From Dermanyssus gallinae (Eukaryota > Arthropoda > Arachnida > Mesostigmata > Dermanyssidae), in contig QVRM01000947.1 in the NCBI GenBank assembly GCA_003439945.1, forward strand, positions 92,266 through 156,265: a DNA stretch of 64,000 nt, in the 5' to 3' direction. Under the pieces are notes generated by a model. That model ran no database searches and was not told where the DNA came from. It saw only the letters and a list, made by a program, of their open reading frames with translations. Below are positions 37,270-48,650 of the stretch, one piece after another (the first letter of the stretch is position 1; every line of letters starts with the position of its first letter). The translations under genes were made by a program, and so were the position numbers.

Positions 37270-39121
37270 TTGAACTCGTTTATTAATCCGCTGATTGACC
37301 AGTGTGATTCCATTAAGGATATTGAGATTTAAAAAAATCGTCTTGCTACTGCATCTCAGTCTCTTGCACACAAGCTTATGAAAGTAACAAAAAGACTTCG
37401 TATTTTACATGAGTCCAGACTAGGATTTTAGGGATTCTCGCTCACTTTTCCAGAATGCCAATGAACGACTTAAGGGAACTGAATCTCTTTCTCCCATAAT
37501 TTTAAGCCCTACCGATTTACAAAAAGCTAAGATTCTTACTGAATATAAATTTCTACCCTGTCCTGTGCGTCCGGTCCAGCTATGTTCGCGACAAACAACC
37601 CATGCAACATTTCTCATCAAGAACACTTGGTTACCTTCTCTGAGTTTGCAATATATTCACTTGTCTCCGGTTTTAAAGCGAAGGCTAGCCTTATACCTGA
37701 AAACATTCCTCCTATTAAAAAATGCGCTTCTTTTTCCGAACCACTAAAACTTAAATTTTAATGATCTTATAAAGACGGCGTTGTGCCCGACTTTTTTAGA
37801 CTCAGTCTTGTCTTCCTTGTCCACAAGGAAGACTCAAAGATGTATGCTGAAAACTACTGGTCAGTTTAGCAATGCACGATACTATGCTGTATTTTTGAGA
37901 AGTTTTAGTTAACCAGTTAAATAAGTTCTTAATCTTAATGCGTTCTCCTTGACCCTGCCCACCATTAACCACTCACCGTTCAGCATATATACAGCTTCTG
38001 AAGATGACCCAGGATGAGCTATGTTTATAACTGCTCGAAAAACGTTTCACTGCGCTTATTTTGACCAAAAAAGCGCATTTGACAGGGTAGATCACTCTCT
38101 TCTGCCCCGCAGATTGGAACATCCAGGTATCCACACACGTACATAGCAATGGGTAAAGGCATTTCTGAGCGACCGTCAAAGTCTAAATTAGTGACAAACT
38201 TAGTCGACCATATCTTGCATTATCTGGTGTGCCTCAAGGGGAGGTTTTTCCCAATACACGATTTTTGTTCTGGACATAAAAGAGTACTTGCCACCTGATA
38301 TTAAAGATCTTGAATATGCAGATGACTTAAAACTTTATTATCCTGTCTCCTCTAGTGACTTCTATGCTGTTCTGCAGTGTACTGTCGACGGCTCGATAGT
38401 GTTCTGAAAATAACATGATTCTCTTACCCTCTAAATGCGTTGTGACTGAAACATGGTGCACTTCACTTTGACTATAAAATTAACGATTGCATTTTACCGA
38501 CTCTCTCTTATACACGGGACCTAGGCATATATATTACGTCTGAACTTAATTCTAGCTTTCACATTACCAAGGTTGTGGAGGCATCATTGCGCATCATAAA
38601 TACGATCTTCCGCTGTATCATTTTAACGACTCCTCATGTGTATATTCGCCTTTACAAATCTTTTGTTCTTTTCAAATTTACATATTGCTTTCCTCTCTGG
38701 GAGCATTATCTAGCTAAGTACAGAACGTTAGTGGAAGGCGTCCAAGACACGTTTCTGAGACGCCTGCGGATCAGGTGCCTCTAGAGCGTGTTAGATGACG
38801 CTGTTTCTAGTATGGACTCACTTTTCATGCAACGCAACATATCTGCTCTACGTCAATAACGCAAATGTAAATTGCTAAGACACTTTTTGATGCACGCTTC
38901 AATAACCTAAGGAGTCAACGATCAATCACTCCAAAAGCCGTGGCCCGCAATGAGTTTGTGAACGGACTGTTTGCTTGGCGGATGGCCAAATAGACGCATG
39001 TAAATTCAAATAGCACTCGCCTATTTGGCGATTAGTTACGTTTTTCTTTCAGAAGTGCGTATACCATGATTATTGTACCACACACCATTTTATGTGAAAA
39101 TAAAGGTGATTTTATGTTATG
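37270..39121 (+). mobile_element. LINE endonuclease-RT linker, reverse transcriptase and 3' UTR, jockey-like
   Basis: Frame-shifted pieces appear in canonical order on the plus strand. VHKEDSKMYAENYWSV (about 37820-37868) corresponds to the usual HK-GD---NYRP block. FDQKSAFDRVDHSLLPRRLE (about 38061-38120) is the first catalytic Asp block. ASSG-PQG survives as a broken GVPQG near 38229-38243. LEYADDLKLYYPVSS (about 38310-38353) is the intact catalytic YADD. The tail YIRLYKSFVLFKFTYCFPLWE precedes GVQDTFLRRL (38640-38764), shared with the copy at 235-745. The element ends near 39121 in an A/T-rich tail. Many stops make it non-functional. Confidence 0.8.
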
Positions 39122-39895
39122 TTATAAAATCCAACGCAGTAAGTCGTGGATTTTAAAAATTTGATTTTATCATTTACATGTTCGACTAAAATAAAGGTGT
39201 GGCTCGTCGTCAAGGGGCTGGCGTGCAAATTAGTCCACATACCAACGTAAATCACTAAGTGATGACGGCGGCGACAGGCGCTGCGTCACGAGTACGCCCG
39301 AAACTCCAACAAATCTACACACTAAATGCTGCCTAACTTCTTAATTAAACGACTTAGCTAGTGCCCGTTTCCAAGGGATTCCAGAAGTTAAACAGATTGG
39401 TGAATTGCCTAGACCTTATTTTTGAGCTATCTATTGATCTAGCACTATCGGTGGACTCACAGCTAGAACAGCAGACGCGCCGCTTCAACAATGGTGTAGG
39501 TCTCTATATTTGAAAAGCTTACATGCCTCCAAGAAAGCGGCAACAAAGAAATAGCCCTATACACTATCTGGTGCTGCCTTAAAGGCAATTGGTCGAAAAT
39601 CTGAGATTAGCCCGATTTTCTTTGCCTGTGCACTCCGGATAGTTGCCCTAGACTTTTATTGGCTCGCCTAAGAGCCTTATATAGACAACCTCTGTCACTT
39701 TCTGACGTCAATCGTGCTGTTTGTTCTATAGCGGCCTAAAAGTCTGGTTTAATGGGCACCGATTTTGCTTGAAAGGTGCGTGTATTAACCTATAATAATC
39801 AGCTTTATACTAGGTATATATACGCCTATTCAATGCTAGTGAGAAAAGCTAAAAGTATAAACTCGTATAACCCTGTAATTTACACTAGTTTACTA

Positions 39896-39949
<54 letters not shown>

Positions 39950-40185
39950 AAATTCCACTTATTAACACATTTAGTGTCGATAATACCTAAGTACAAATAT
40001 TTTGCTCGGCGTCAGGAGCTCACAAATGCAGTTACAAGAATTGTATAAAATATAGAATATACAAATATACAATATACAAAGTTATGATGACATTATACGG
40101 GCCAACTGACTTAGAGACCCAATGTTACTACAAACAAGACCGTGATATCTAGAGCATTCGGTATGACAATATTTACATCTGCAGT

Positions 40186-40225
<40 letters not shown>

Positions 40226-40235
40226 ACAATATGTA
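39122..40235. other. AT-rich spacer with two TA tracts
   Basis: TA runs occupy 39899-39946 and 40189-40222. No other feature was recognised. Confidence 0.45.
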
Positions 40236-40239
40236 CTTA

Positions 40240-40860
40240 TTTTAAAATATAGTAGAATTCGGCAAAAAAAATCATTTTTCCCACTGGAAGAAGGTACGGA
40301 AACGTTGTTTAGGAGTGAGGATGAACTTTATAAAAGTAGTTATTCTGCCTTTTTTCTCCTACATAGTTGCGCAAAACTTTATTTCTAGGAGAACCGGTCA
40401 CACCGGCGTATTCGGCGGGAAATTCTGCATAATCTAAATGACATCTGACGCAAGCTAGCAAAAGGGGAACGAGATCAGGGAAAGCCATAAAAAGTCGATA
40501 TGTTGTTATGTCTTACGTTGAAGCTTTCACGTGCAGAACCGTAAAATGTTGGTATTACGATCAAAAATGTACGCTCAAAAGACTATTCTCAGACCATAGC
40601 AAATTGAATGCCCATAATTTTCGTACCAAAGTGATAGTGCCGTGTTACGTAGTTGCCGCCACATCGAAAGTAAAGGCATGCATACTTGCTACCATTTTGG
40701 CCTGCTTCAGCAAGGGTGCATCAAAACATTAAGTACATAATTTGCGTTTTGGTAGAACTCGACAAGAAAATATGTTTTCCCAATGGAAGGAGGGGCGGAA
40801 ACGTCTTGGCAAAATTTTATGGGTCGTAACGTGAAGGCCTCAATGTAAGACATCACTTTT
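40240..40860. mobile_element. MITE-like element, copy related to 43353
   Basis: 40255-40330 (GGCAAAAAAAAT, CCACTGGAAGAAGG, TTGTTTAGGAGTGAGGATGA) matches the start of the 43353 copy. Further shared blocks are CATAAAAAGTCGATATGTT (40487-40505), AACCGTAAAATGTTGG (40538-40553) and TTTTCGTACCAAAGTGAT (40618-40635). A partial second start with GGTAGAACTCGACAAGAAAA is at 40752-40771. There is no transposase. Confidence 0.65.
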
Positions 40861-41810
40861 TATGACTTTTCTCACACTGCCCTTATACGCTTTCAACGAG
40901 CCGTTGCGCTCGTTTAGACCTACACATCATTAAACAACAAAAATATACATTCACTAATATTGTCTTGAAACTAACAAACGCCAGACTGTATATATTATAT
41001 AACTTTTGACACTTGTTCAGCGCTTGTTTGGTTTTGCTTCCTGAAACTTTGTCGAAGAGTGCAGGAACCTAAGGCCTGTTACAGGCTGACCAATTGCACT
41101 CGACGGCCTTAACGGATGGGAGCCCAACACGAACACTGAACACTGCAAAGGTACTGTGCCAAACCCAACTCAACAAAAAAAGTTCCAAAAGCCTTTCCAA
41201 GCTAACCTTTGAAAATTAATGGAAATTCAAACGTCGCTTACCCTACCGGAGGTTTGGCTTAGCTTCTTGGTTGTGAATATGTATGTAGTCTGTACGCTGT
41301 GTGGATGACACACTGCGTATATTACAAACAAAGTGTATATATGTGTAATTAACTATACTTAAACATAGCAACTGTCAAGAAGCTAACGGCAGGGCGCCTT
41401 TTGAAGAACTGTCGTTCACAGCAAGTGAGTAGCAGAGCGGTAGCGCCCTTGACTATAGAACCGCCCTAATATTTATTTGTTTATTATTATAATCTACTTT
41501 TTAACGGAGCGCTTTTACTAAGCAAGTAAAAGAATGCCCCATTCGCCACCTCGGAAGGAGCCGGACAAGGGTAGCAAGCCAGCTCCCAGTTCTATGGGTA
41601 CGGCCATTGAGCTAGTCGAGCGGAACCAGCAAAGTTCTTAGCGGAAATAAAAAACGCTCGTTGGCGAGCTTCCACGTAACTTCCAGCCAAAAGGATATAA
41701 ACGTCGCGGTGAAGAAACAGACGTAAACACAGCTGTCTATCAAAAGGACGGCAAAATAACATTATTAATATAGACCATACGCAAACGGAAACAGTGTGCC
41801 GAACAGCGAT
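40861..41810. other. No recognisable gene
   Basis: Only weak features, including a box-A-like stretch TAGCAGAGCGG at 41430-41440 with no matching box B, so no tRNA is called. Confidence 0.35.
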
Positions 41811-41836
41811 TCACCGCCTAGTTCAATTCAAGTATG

Positions 41837-41842
41837 TTTATT
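41837..41842 (-). terminator. Poly(A) signal AATAAA after the candidate terminal exon
   Basis: The hexamer on the minus strand is 41 bases beyond the TGA of the candidate exon. By itself it is weak evidence in AT-rich DNA. Confidence 0.35.
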
Positions 41843-41883
41843 TCATTCAAGTTGAGTATAGTATACAGTTCAAAAATGTCTCT

Positions 41884-42091
41884 TCATAATGCTTTATCTT
41901 CTTCACGCTTCCGGCGAAAGAAGTAGTGCAACGATTTTTGGTCCAGTGCTGTGCATTCCACTGCACGGTACTTGACACACTTTTTTAGACAGAACCGGCA
42001 GGTGCACAACTCGTACTCCTCGTAAAAGGCTGCATTTACAACATACAGGTAGTAGTAGCCATGCAATATGTACCTGGTGTATACGTGGCGA
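41884..42091 (-). CDS. Candidate 3'-terminal exon, short cysteine-rich C-terminus (unknown gene)
   Basis: On the minus strand, TTCTTAGAATTCCAG could be a splice acceptor ending at 42092. It is followed by an open frame of 68 codons to TGA at 41886-41884. The peptide starts RHVYTRYILHGYYYLYVV and contains CTCRFCLKKCVKY with five Cys in all, then ends in a basic RRKREEDKAL. AATAAA on the minus strand (plus 41837-41842) lies 41 bases after the stop, a fitting poly(A) signal. The composition is not low complexity and the frame is not a shadow of a known repeat. No upstream exon was found, and a further acceptor at 42074 is possible. The function is unknown; a secreted Cys-rich protein or a zinc-binding tail are both conceivable. 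Confidence 0.3.
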
Positions 42092-42109
42092 CTGGAATTC
42101 TAAGAAGAA

Positions 42110-43292
42110 TGTATTTAAGAAAATTATTAAACAATTGTCTCTTAAAAAATCGCTAATCACAAAATAAAAGCCGCCACAGTTCAAACTCGCCATACGAAAG
42201 CATATCGTAACGCTAACCGGCAGGCATGACTGTGAGCAGAACGGTGCAGCCAGGCTACCGATGCACGTGGCCCAGCGTGCAGGGATATTTGTGTGCTTTT
42301 CAGCATGCATTAAACAGACTAGATGAAGTTTTGTTAAACTCAACTGGCAGGGTGAAACTAGATGTAATTGTTGTTGTTGTTGTTAGCACATTTAAAATTC
42401 TCAGATGGTTGTAAGAAGTAAATGTTGCACATGCAAAAAAAATGTTGTCAGACGCTGGATATTTGAAATACGTAATTGAAATACGTACATTTTTTTTCTA
42501 TTCTTTTTGGGTTAGCAGAAAACAAGTCTTCTAATAATATTAATTATGTGGCACAATCCTGGCTTCCTTAAGTACATTGAGGTGGAAGCATGTTAAGTAC
42601 GTGTGTTTACAGACAGTATATCCTTCCGTTGTTTGATGATGCTTGAATGTATAAGTACACACCCTTAGCACGAAATTTTACGAAGATTGCGCGTGCTTGT
42701 TTGACGCAAGAGGGCTGAACTCTGGCAAATAACGCTTGGATTCTCCACCGTAACAACGCACAGGCGCACACATCGTTACATACTTTGGATGATTAAATAA
42801 AAAATTATACTTCTATATATCTGTAGCCTCCCTATTCTCTGGACCTAGCATACATAGGCCTAAGTTAACCATGTCCGTGTATGTGCCAGTACTTTTGGAA
42901 AAGGTGCAAATGCACATATGCAAGATACCATGATTTTATTGCTGTTCATTATAATTTGCAGTTTGTCGCAGTCGTTTGGAGCTCGCTTAGGCTTCTCGTT
43001 AACGCTCGAAACAAACCGTGCATCAATTTCATAGCGCTTGCGCAGAAAGGCGTTCGCTGTTGGGATTAGATAGGCTCGGCGGGCGCGGGTTAGGCCGCCT
43101 TGAATGCTAAGTAGCTTTGTTTTAGGACGCTATTTGCGTAGCCATTGTGGTTTTGCAAAAGGCGCCCACCAAGCCAAGGGAGTTCCTAGGCTACGGCAGA
43201 CAGTGATTCTCGGTGAAGGCCACGATTGCGCTACAAGAGCAATGGCGCTCGGAACACTTGGTAAATTTTCGTTAAAACTACAAAATAGTCTT

Positions 43293-43295
<3 letters not shown>
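42110..43295. other. No recognisable gene
   Basis: This region would hold the intron and upstream exons of the candidate terminal exon if it is real, but no phase-compatible donor could be chosen. A GTT run is at 42369-42384. Confidence 0.35.

Positions 43296-43297
<2 letters not shown>

Positions 43298-43341
<44 letters not shown>
43298..43341. repeat. (TA)n microsatellite beside the MITE
   Basis: Pure TA ending in TATGTATATA, 12 bases before the inverted-repeat element starts. Confidence 0.9.
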
Positions 43342-43342
<1 letters not shown>

Positions 43343-43352
43343 GTTCATATCA

Positions 43353-44215
43353 ATACGTACTTATTTTATGGTTTGGTAGAACTCGGCAAGAAAATAAGAT
43401 TTCTCAATGGAAGGAGAGGGCGGAAACACCTTGTTTAGGAGAGAGAGTGAAATTTCTAAGAGTAGTAATTATGCCTTTTTTCTTCTACATAGTTGTGAAA
43501 AATCTACGTTTGCGGGAGAACCAGCTAACGCAGGAAGGAACCGAATATAGCGGAAGACACTTAACTGGCTTGCATAGCGAAAAGCGACTAACCAGAATAA
43601 GGTAAGTCATAAAAAGTCGATATGTTAAGTTAACGCTTTTACGTGAAGAATCGTATTTTTTTCGTTCATGGCCAAAAATGTCCGAATCCACGCAATAGCA
43701 AATATAATGTCCATCATTTTCGTACCAAAGTGATGATGCTGCGTCACGTAGTTGCCAAGTAACTAAGCTTTTTCGACAGTCATAGTTGTTATGTTTTACA
43801 TGAGAGCTTTCACGTTCAGAACCGTAAAATGTTGCCAATTTTTCCCCTCCTTCCATTAGGAAACATTATTTCCTTGTCCGAGTTCTACCAAACCTCAAAA
43901 TATGTACCTAACTTTCTCATACATCCTATGCAAGTATGCACGCTTTCGAAAAAGCTTAGTTACTTGGCAACTACGTAACGCAGCACCGTCGACTGTGTGG
44001 CGACGTTCACTACCGCCGACGTGTCGCGCGAGAGCCGCAGTGCGTCATTTTTCATGCACTCAATCTCGACGTGTCCGCCGAAAAATCGTCATCACTTCAC
44101 AAACACAGCTTCGCATTGCCATAAGTTTTGTTCCATTGGAAAGAATAATTGCTTTAACGAGCTCTATAATTCCCTATATCTATTATGAAAAATGTCTGCA
44201 ACACCCTGTATATAT
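43353..44215. mobile_element. Nested inverted-repeat MITE, mariner-like end
   Basis: Two sets of inverted repeats nest here. The outer arms are 43353-43415 (TTTGGTAGAACTCGGCAAG) and 43842-43912 (its complement, CTTGTCCGAGTTCTACCAAA), imperfect over about 60 bp. The inner arms, 43737-43776 and 43946-43985, are 40 bp with one mismatch (contain ACGTAGTTGCCAAGTAACTA). The right side ends in GCAACACCCTGTATATA at 44202-44218, matching mariner-type ACAGGGTGT ends. No transposase is present. Confidence 0.7.
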
Positions 44216-44479
44216 AATATATCTTTTTTTTTTTGTAAATAGGGCCCTGTCCATCTGCAGTCTAAGTAAGAAAACGGCGCTTCCAGCGAGTACCTCTAAC
44301 GGAGGAACGTCTTCACTTGACTAACGTTCGAGGGTGCAGGGCAGGTGGCACCCGTTTATTTTTTCTCGTCGTTTCATGAAAGCCGGTTCGTGGGAAGTCT
44401 GCCTTTGTCAATCAATTAACCTTGACAATCTCTTCCAAGCATACTTGGCGGAGCAACAGACTCGACGTTTTATTGTCAG

Positions 44480-45115
44480 GGGAGCGTAACGAAGAAGGTT
44501 AGCGCTGCTTGTGTCGAGCCCTAGAGTTGTTGTTGCCGTTGTTGTTGTTGTTGTTGTTGTTGCTGCTGCTGCTGTTGTTGCCGTTGTTGTTAGTGTTGCT
44601 ATCGCTAATGCTGTTGTTGTCTGTGCTTTTGTTGCAAAAGCCGAGCGACGATGTTTCTTTAGCGTGCCTCGCATGTCGTGACGACGTCAACGACAACAAC
44701 GACGACGACGGCGTTAGCGCCGCGTCCCCGCTAGCAGAGTCATTGCCGAGCCGCTAATGGAGAAGACTACTCCGGTGTCAGTGGAAGCGAGGAGCGTTTG
44801 AGCAGTTGATATCGAGTCAAGTGGGTGGGCGGGCGCCACCACGAGGCGAAGACGTCTTGGCCGGTCGGCAACCAACCTTCAGTTCTCCGTTCTCACGACG
44901 CCCAACGAAGTCGGCAGCCGCAGCAGCAGCAGAAGCACCAGCTAGCTCTAACGAACTTAAGAACAAAGTGCACCGCTGCAGAAGATTTGCCATTAGCTCA
45001 ACGAACCGCTGTAGCCTCTTTCCCGATGCTGCCGCTGCTGCTTACGACTATTATTACTACTACTACTACTACTGCAAAATACTACTGACTACTTCAGAGG
45101 CGCTTCCGAGGCGGG
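44480..45115. other. GC-richer triplet-rich block
   Basis: GTT/GCT runs at 44526-44600, GAC runs near 44695-44712, CAG near 44920-44935 and ACT/TAC runs at 45048-45072. A plus-strand frame from 44806 continues into the adjacent SINE, so it is unlikely to be a real exon as drawn. Confidence 0.35.
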
Positions 45116-45119
45116 TTTC

Positions 45120-45300
45120 GACGCCGAAAAGAACCCTTAGCCAAGATTTAATGTCCACGAAACTGTTTGTCACATTTCTTCATAGACGGACCCCCATAAA
45201 TACAAATGTGGGGCAACGGTGGTGCTCGAACCCGCGCAATTACAGGTATGTGTCTCCTCCGGTTGCAAGGCGCATGTCGACTTACTTCATCGATCTGAAC
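45120..45300 (-). mobile_element. SINE copy E
   Basis: The minus strand shows the second head type of copy B. It has GGAGGAGACACATA and box B GGTTCGAGCACC (plus 45221-45232). The body that follows shares CACATTTGT, GGGGGTCCGT and CGTGGACATTAA-TTGGCT with 4603-4700. The conserved 3' core and tail are missing, so it is 3'-truncated or fades at its end. Confidence 0.65.
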
Positions 45301-45437
45301 TCAAAGCTGCAACACACACACACACACGCACGATTAGGTACACACATTTAGGCGTATTCGTGCACAATTACGTACACGTTAGGGATGCATCAATGTGTTG
45401 TGGACGTATCTCATCTCTCGATACCTGCTAATAGTGT

Positions 45438-45490
45438 CAGGGGGGGGGGGGGGCGGAGGCGGCTGCTGCTGCTGCTGCTACTACTACTGC
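45438..45490. repeat. Poly-G and CTG/CTA triplet run
   Basis: A G run at 45440-45454 is followed by CTG and CTA triplets to about 45490. Confidence 0.8.
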
Positions 45491-45833
45491 TAAACAATGT
45501 TGCTGAGTAACTAAATGCCTCAACGTTGACTTTCAAAGCATACGTGCACGGCAATGACAGCTACGCTGTCGTTGTTACGTCGTCCAGCGGACTGAGTTTA
45601 CATTGTAATTTTTACCTCGATACACGCCGTATATATCTGCGTTGAATTATCGCGCCTAATAAGGCTTAAGGTAGGCGACAATTGTGGAATGAAGTAAACA
45701 CGTTCCCGGCAAAGTTCTATGCCAAGTTATTCTCAGCAGTCGGTAGAGTTCTTCTGTTGACCAACAGTCACTGTGACGACTGCCATCTATTTAGAAGCAA
45801 GCGCATAGATTGCATGTATATATACAATAATAT

Positions 45834-45877
45834 AAATCTTGTAGATTGACCTGCTGCAAGGTCAATCTACAAGGTTT
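45834..45877. repeat. Strong hairpin
   Basis: The arms CTTGTAGATTGACCT (45838-45852) and AGGTCAATCTACAAG (45859-45873) are exact complements around a 6-base loop; pairing extends outward by four bases with one G-T pair. It is too short for a typical microRNA precursor and is not next to a gene. Confidence 0.75.
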
Positions 45878-46174
45878 ACATATGAACGCACAAACGCACC
45901 TGCCCAAATAATGAATGAATTAACTCGCAGTTTATATGTATCGAAAATAATTTTGTCGTGTTGATTCATAATAACTCGTAGCGATCTGTAATAATAGTTT
46001 CATATATCTCCGGATATGTGTATATTGTACATATATGGTATTTAACTGCCGAACGTGTGCTCCCGTAAAGGAATCTGTGCTACGTACACGGATATCTCTT
46101 TTAAAGATGTAACTGGCTCAATGACTACCATTAGGCTTACATGTCACGTGTGACAAATTGTTAAGACAAATTGA

Positions 46175-46302
<128 letters not shown>

Positions 46303-46349
46303 TTATTACAATTGTGAGGTATGAACATTTAAGTCAGACTTACCCTGCT

Positions 46350-46552
46350 CTGTTCGCTTTCTGTCAATTTATGGCGCCTATGATAGAAGCCACGTTCCCT
46401 CTACAAACGGCCAAAAACATCATCTGTCTCAAAAACATGGTCTTGTGTCGATCATTCGTAACGTCTTGTATACGTTTTCCGATATCTTTCAGGATTTTCG
46501 CTGTACCTGTGCTGATGGGGCTAAATTGAAGGGGCCAAGGTAATGGGCCCAA
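46350..46552 (-). mobile_element. LINE C-terminal module, copy 3 (minus strand)
   Basis: The minus frame reads LQFSPISTGTAKILKDIGKR, then QDVTNDRHKTMFL, then LAVCRGNVASIIGAI. This matches the ETLG, R-ATG-KR and QRGNAAS blocks of copy 1, with Q of QRGN replaced by C. The module is trapped between an (ATT)n and an (AAT/ATT)n microsatellite. Confidence 0.6.
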
Positions 46553-46556
46553 AGCG

Positions 46557-46564
46557 GTTATTAT

Positions 46565-46654
<90 letters not shown>

Positions 46655-46689
46655 TATTACTATTATTGCTATTATTATTATTATTATTG
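46557..46689. repeat. Palindromic (AAT)n/(ATT)n microsatellite
   Basis: A run of AAT units switches to ATT units near 46615, so the tract is self-complementary and could form a long hairpin. Confidence 0.95.
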
Positions 46690-47039
46690 CACTAACTTTC
46701 CTGTACGGAAAACGTACTGATCAAGTTATGCCGTAATATATATATTTTAGGTTAAACAACGCTAACACGGCTACTTGACGCGTGTTCTCCCGTTTAGGTA
46801 ATGCGTGGCTCACAGCTGGGCACGTGTGACCCAGTTACTCTGTTCTAGATGGATCGACAGCTTTAGGTGTCGCAGCGCCGTCACATTTAGAGCTGTAAAC
46901 GTTGTTTTAGATTACCTAAGGCTATTGGCGACAAGCGTAGACGCAGAGAAAACGACCGCTTTGCTTCACCTATCCAGACTTGCTAAAAGTCGGTTTGCAT
47001 AATTTATTTAGATCTACTTATTTATGAAAGAATACCAGC

Positions 47040-48650
47040 TCTAAAAAAATTGAATTATATGCAAGAAAAATCACGCCTGATACGATGGCACGATTGAAAA
47101 AAAAAGACAAACTTCTACATATGCGCATATTGATCAAGCGGCACCGCAAGTATAGTAGACGCATATTCATTATTTTCAGAAGCAAACATTTTAGACAAAA
47201 TATAACAAAACTTTACAGAAAATCAAACGGACTTCTGGCTGTGCATTGTAGTGTATACAAATATATCTTTTGGAATTGATACCTGGTACCTGATCGTATA
47301 TTTATTCGGGGTGTTTTTTTATTCATTTCAGTTTAGAAAAATAATGCGTGCTTTTGAAAAACATAAATATTAGTATTAGGAATGATAATAGTAAAACGAT
47401 TGTACTGTGTGAATACTGTACAACTCAACAGTCAACTGTGTGAATTTTAACAACAATAGTAGGTGCATAGCGTTGCAATTGTACAGAGTTTTACGTAATC
47501 GTGAAATCGTTTTTTAGTAAAACTAAGGCTTCTCTAAAATGATCTCGGCGCACATCTTCGAGTCGGAGTTGCTCAGGCTGTGCGCACGAAGCGCTAGAAA
47601 ATGAGATTCTTCCTTTGGATGCTGAATAAGTGCCTAATACTTCCGAGTTTGTAGGAGAGAAACCCGGGGTTTGGTGGGTTTGTGAGTTCTGGACCAGTCA
47701 CTTCCCAAATAGTTAGTTCCCACAAAGTTTTTGAATATTGTGATTCTATCTCTTTTTGTCAATTTCTATTGAATAGTTAGATAATTGCTAATCTGCAAGC
47801 CGACTATCATTTTTTTATGGTGTTTGCACATTCTGACTGAGTCTTAAATGATCATATTCGAGACACTCTAAAGTGAAGATGCTGCCCGTGGCTTTGAAGT
47901 TCAGTATTAGTACATTGACTTAGAAGAAAGGGTCAAAAGCAAATGCTAAGACATATGACCTTGATTTGCAATACGCTACACATTGCGGAATCTATAAAAA
48001 ATAATTGCGAGCCACATAAAAAAAGCCTTTTGAACTAAATCCTTAATTATGCTGTTACACACTAATGCGGAATGAGAAAAACGTTTATATTAAACATAAT
48101 ATAGCGTACAGCTTTTGTATTTATTATCACTACTAGTGGTCTTACTTGCGTGGGTAGAGCTCACATTTGTTCTCTTAATACAGATAATTGGATTGGCTTA
48201 CATTATAATATATGTACAATATTACGCCACTACAACGGCGCCAACGTACACATTTAAACTCTCTGCGCTTTCCAGCACCATTATTGTACGTACGACGCTC
48301 TGACCTCTGGTGCTACCTGCTTTTGAAAAGTAAACGTATCGGCGGTAATGCTTCCGTATATCACTTTGGCTAAAGGCGTTTTTAAGCACAAGCAGTATCG
48401 AGTGGGTCTTAACGATACCCTTGGTGAACTACACCTTTTGTATATGGAGTGCCTCAAGGTAAATACCTCTCCACACTTCTAAATATGGTCTTCGTTCTAG
48501 CTACCGGCCGCCAACTACCGACCACCTTAAGTACGCTGATGACTCAAAGCCTTTCAGTTCCGTTATTCCGTACTGCAGTTAGCTGACGATAGAGTTTTCT
48601 CTATCGACTTGGTCAAAGGAGTTCAGACAAAGAAGATTCCTGAATTGCTT
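47040..48650 (+). mobile_element. LINE linker and reverse transcriptase remnant
   Basis: 47060-47277 encodes TPDTMARLKKKDKLLHMRIL and a basic stretch like the linker between endonuclease and reverse transcriptase in jockey-type ORF2. Around 47715-47850 the frames VSSHKVFEYC and NLQADYHFF correspond to the block preceding the palm (the usual ISK-FE and NQ-GF positions). Near 48451-48560 come YGVPQGKYLS and TLSTLMTQS/KYADDSK, where the catalytic YADD is still legible at 48531-48542. There are many stops. Sequence beyond 48650 is not recognisable. Confidence 0.6.

Noticed and set aside
41428..41460. tRNA-like box A (TAGCAGAGCGG)
   Set aside because: No box B or T-arm follows at the required distance.
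44806..45351. 181-codon plus-strand frame with Ala and Tyr runs
   Set aside because: It is driven by triplet repeats and its last third is antisense SINE copy E.
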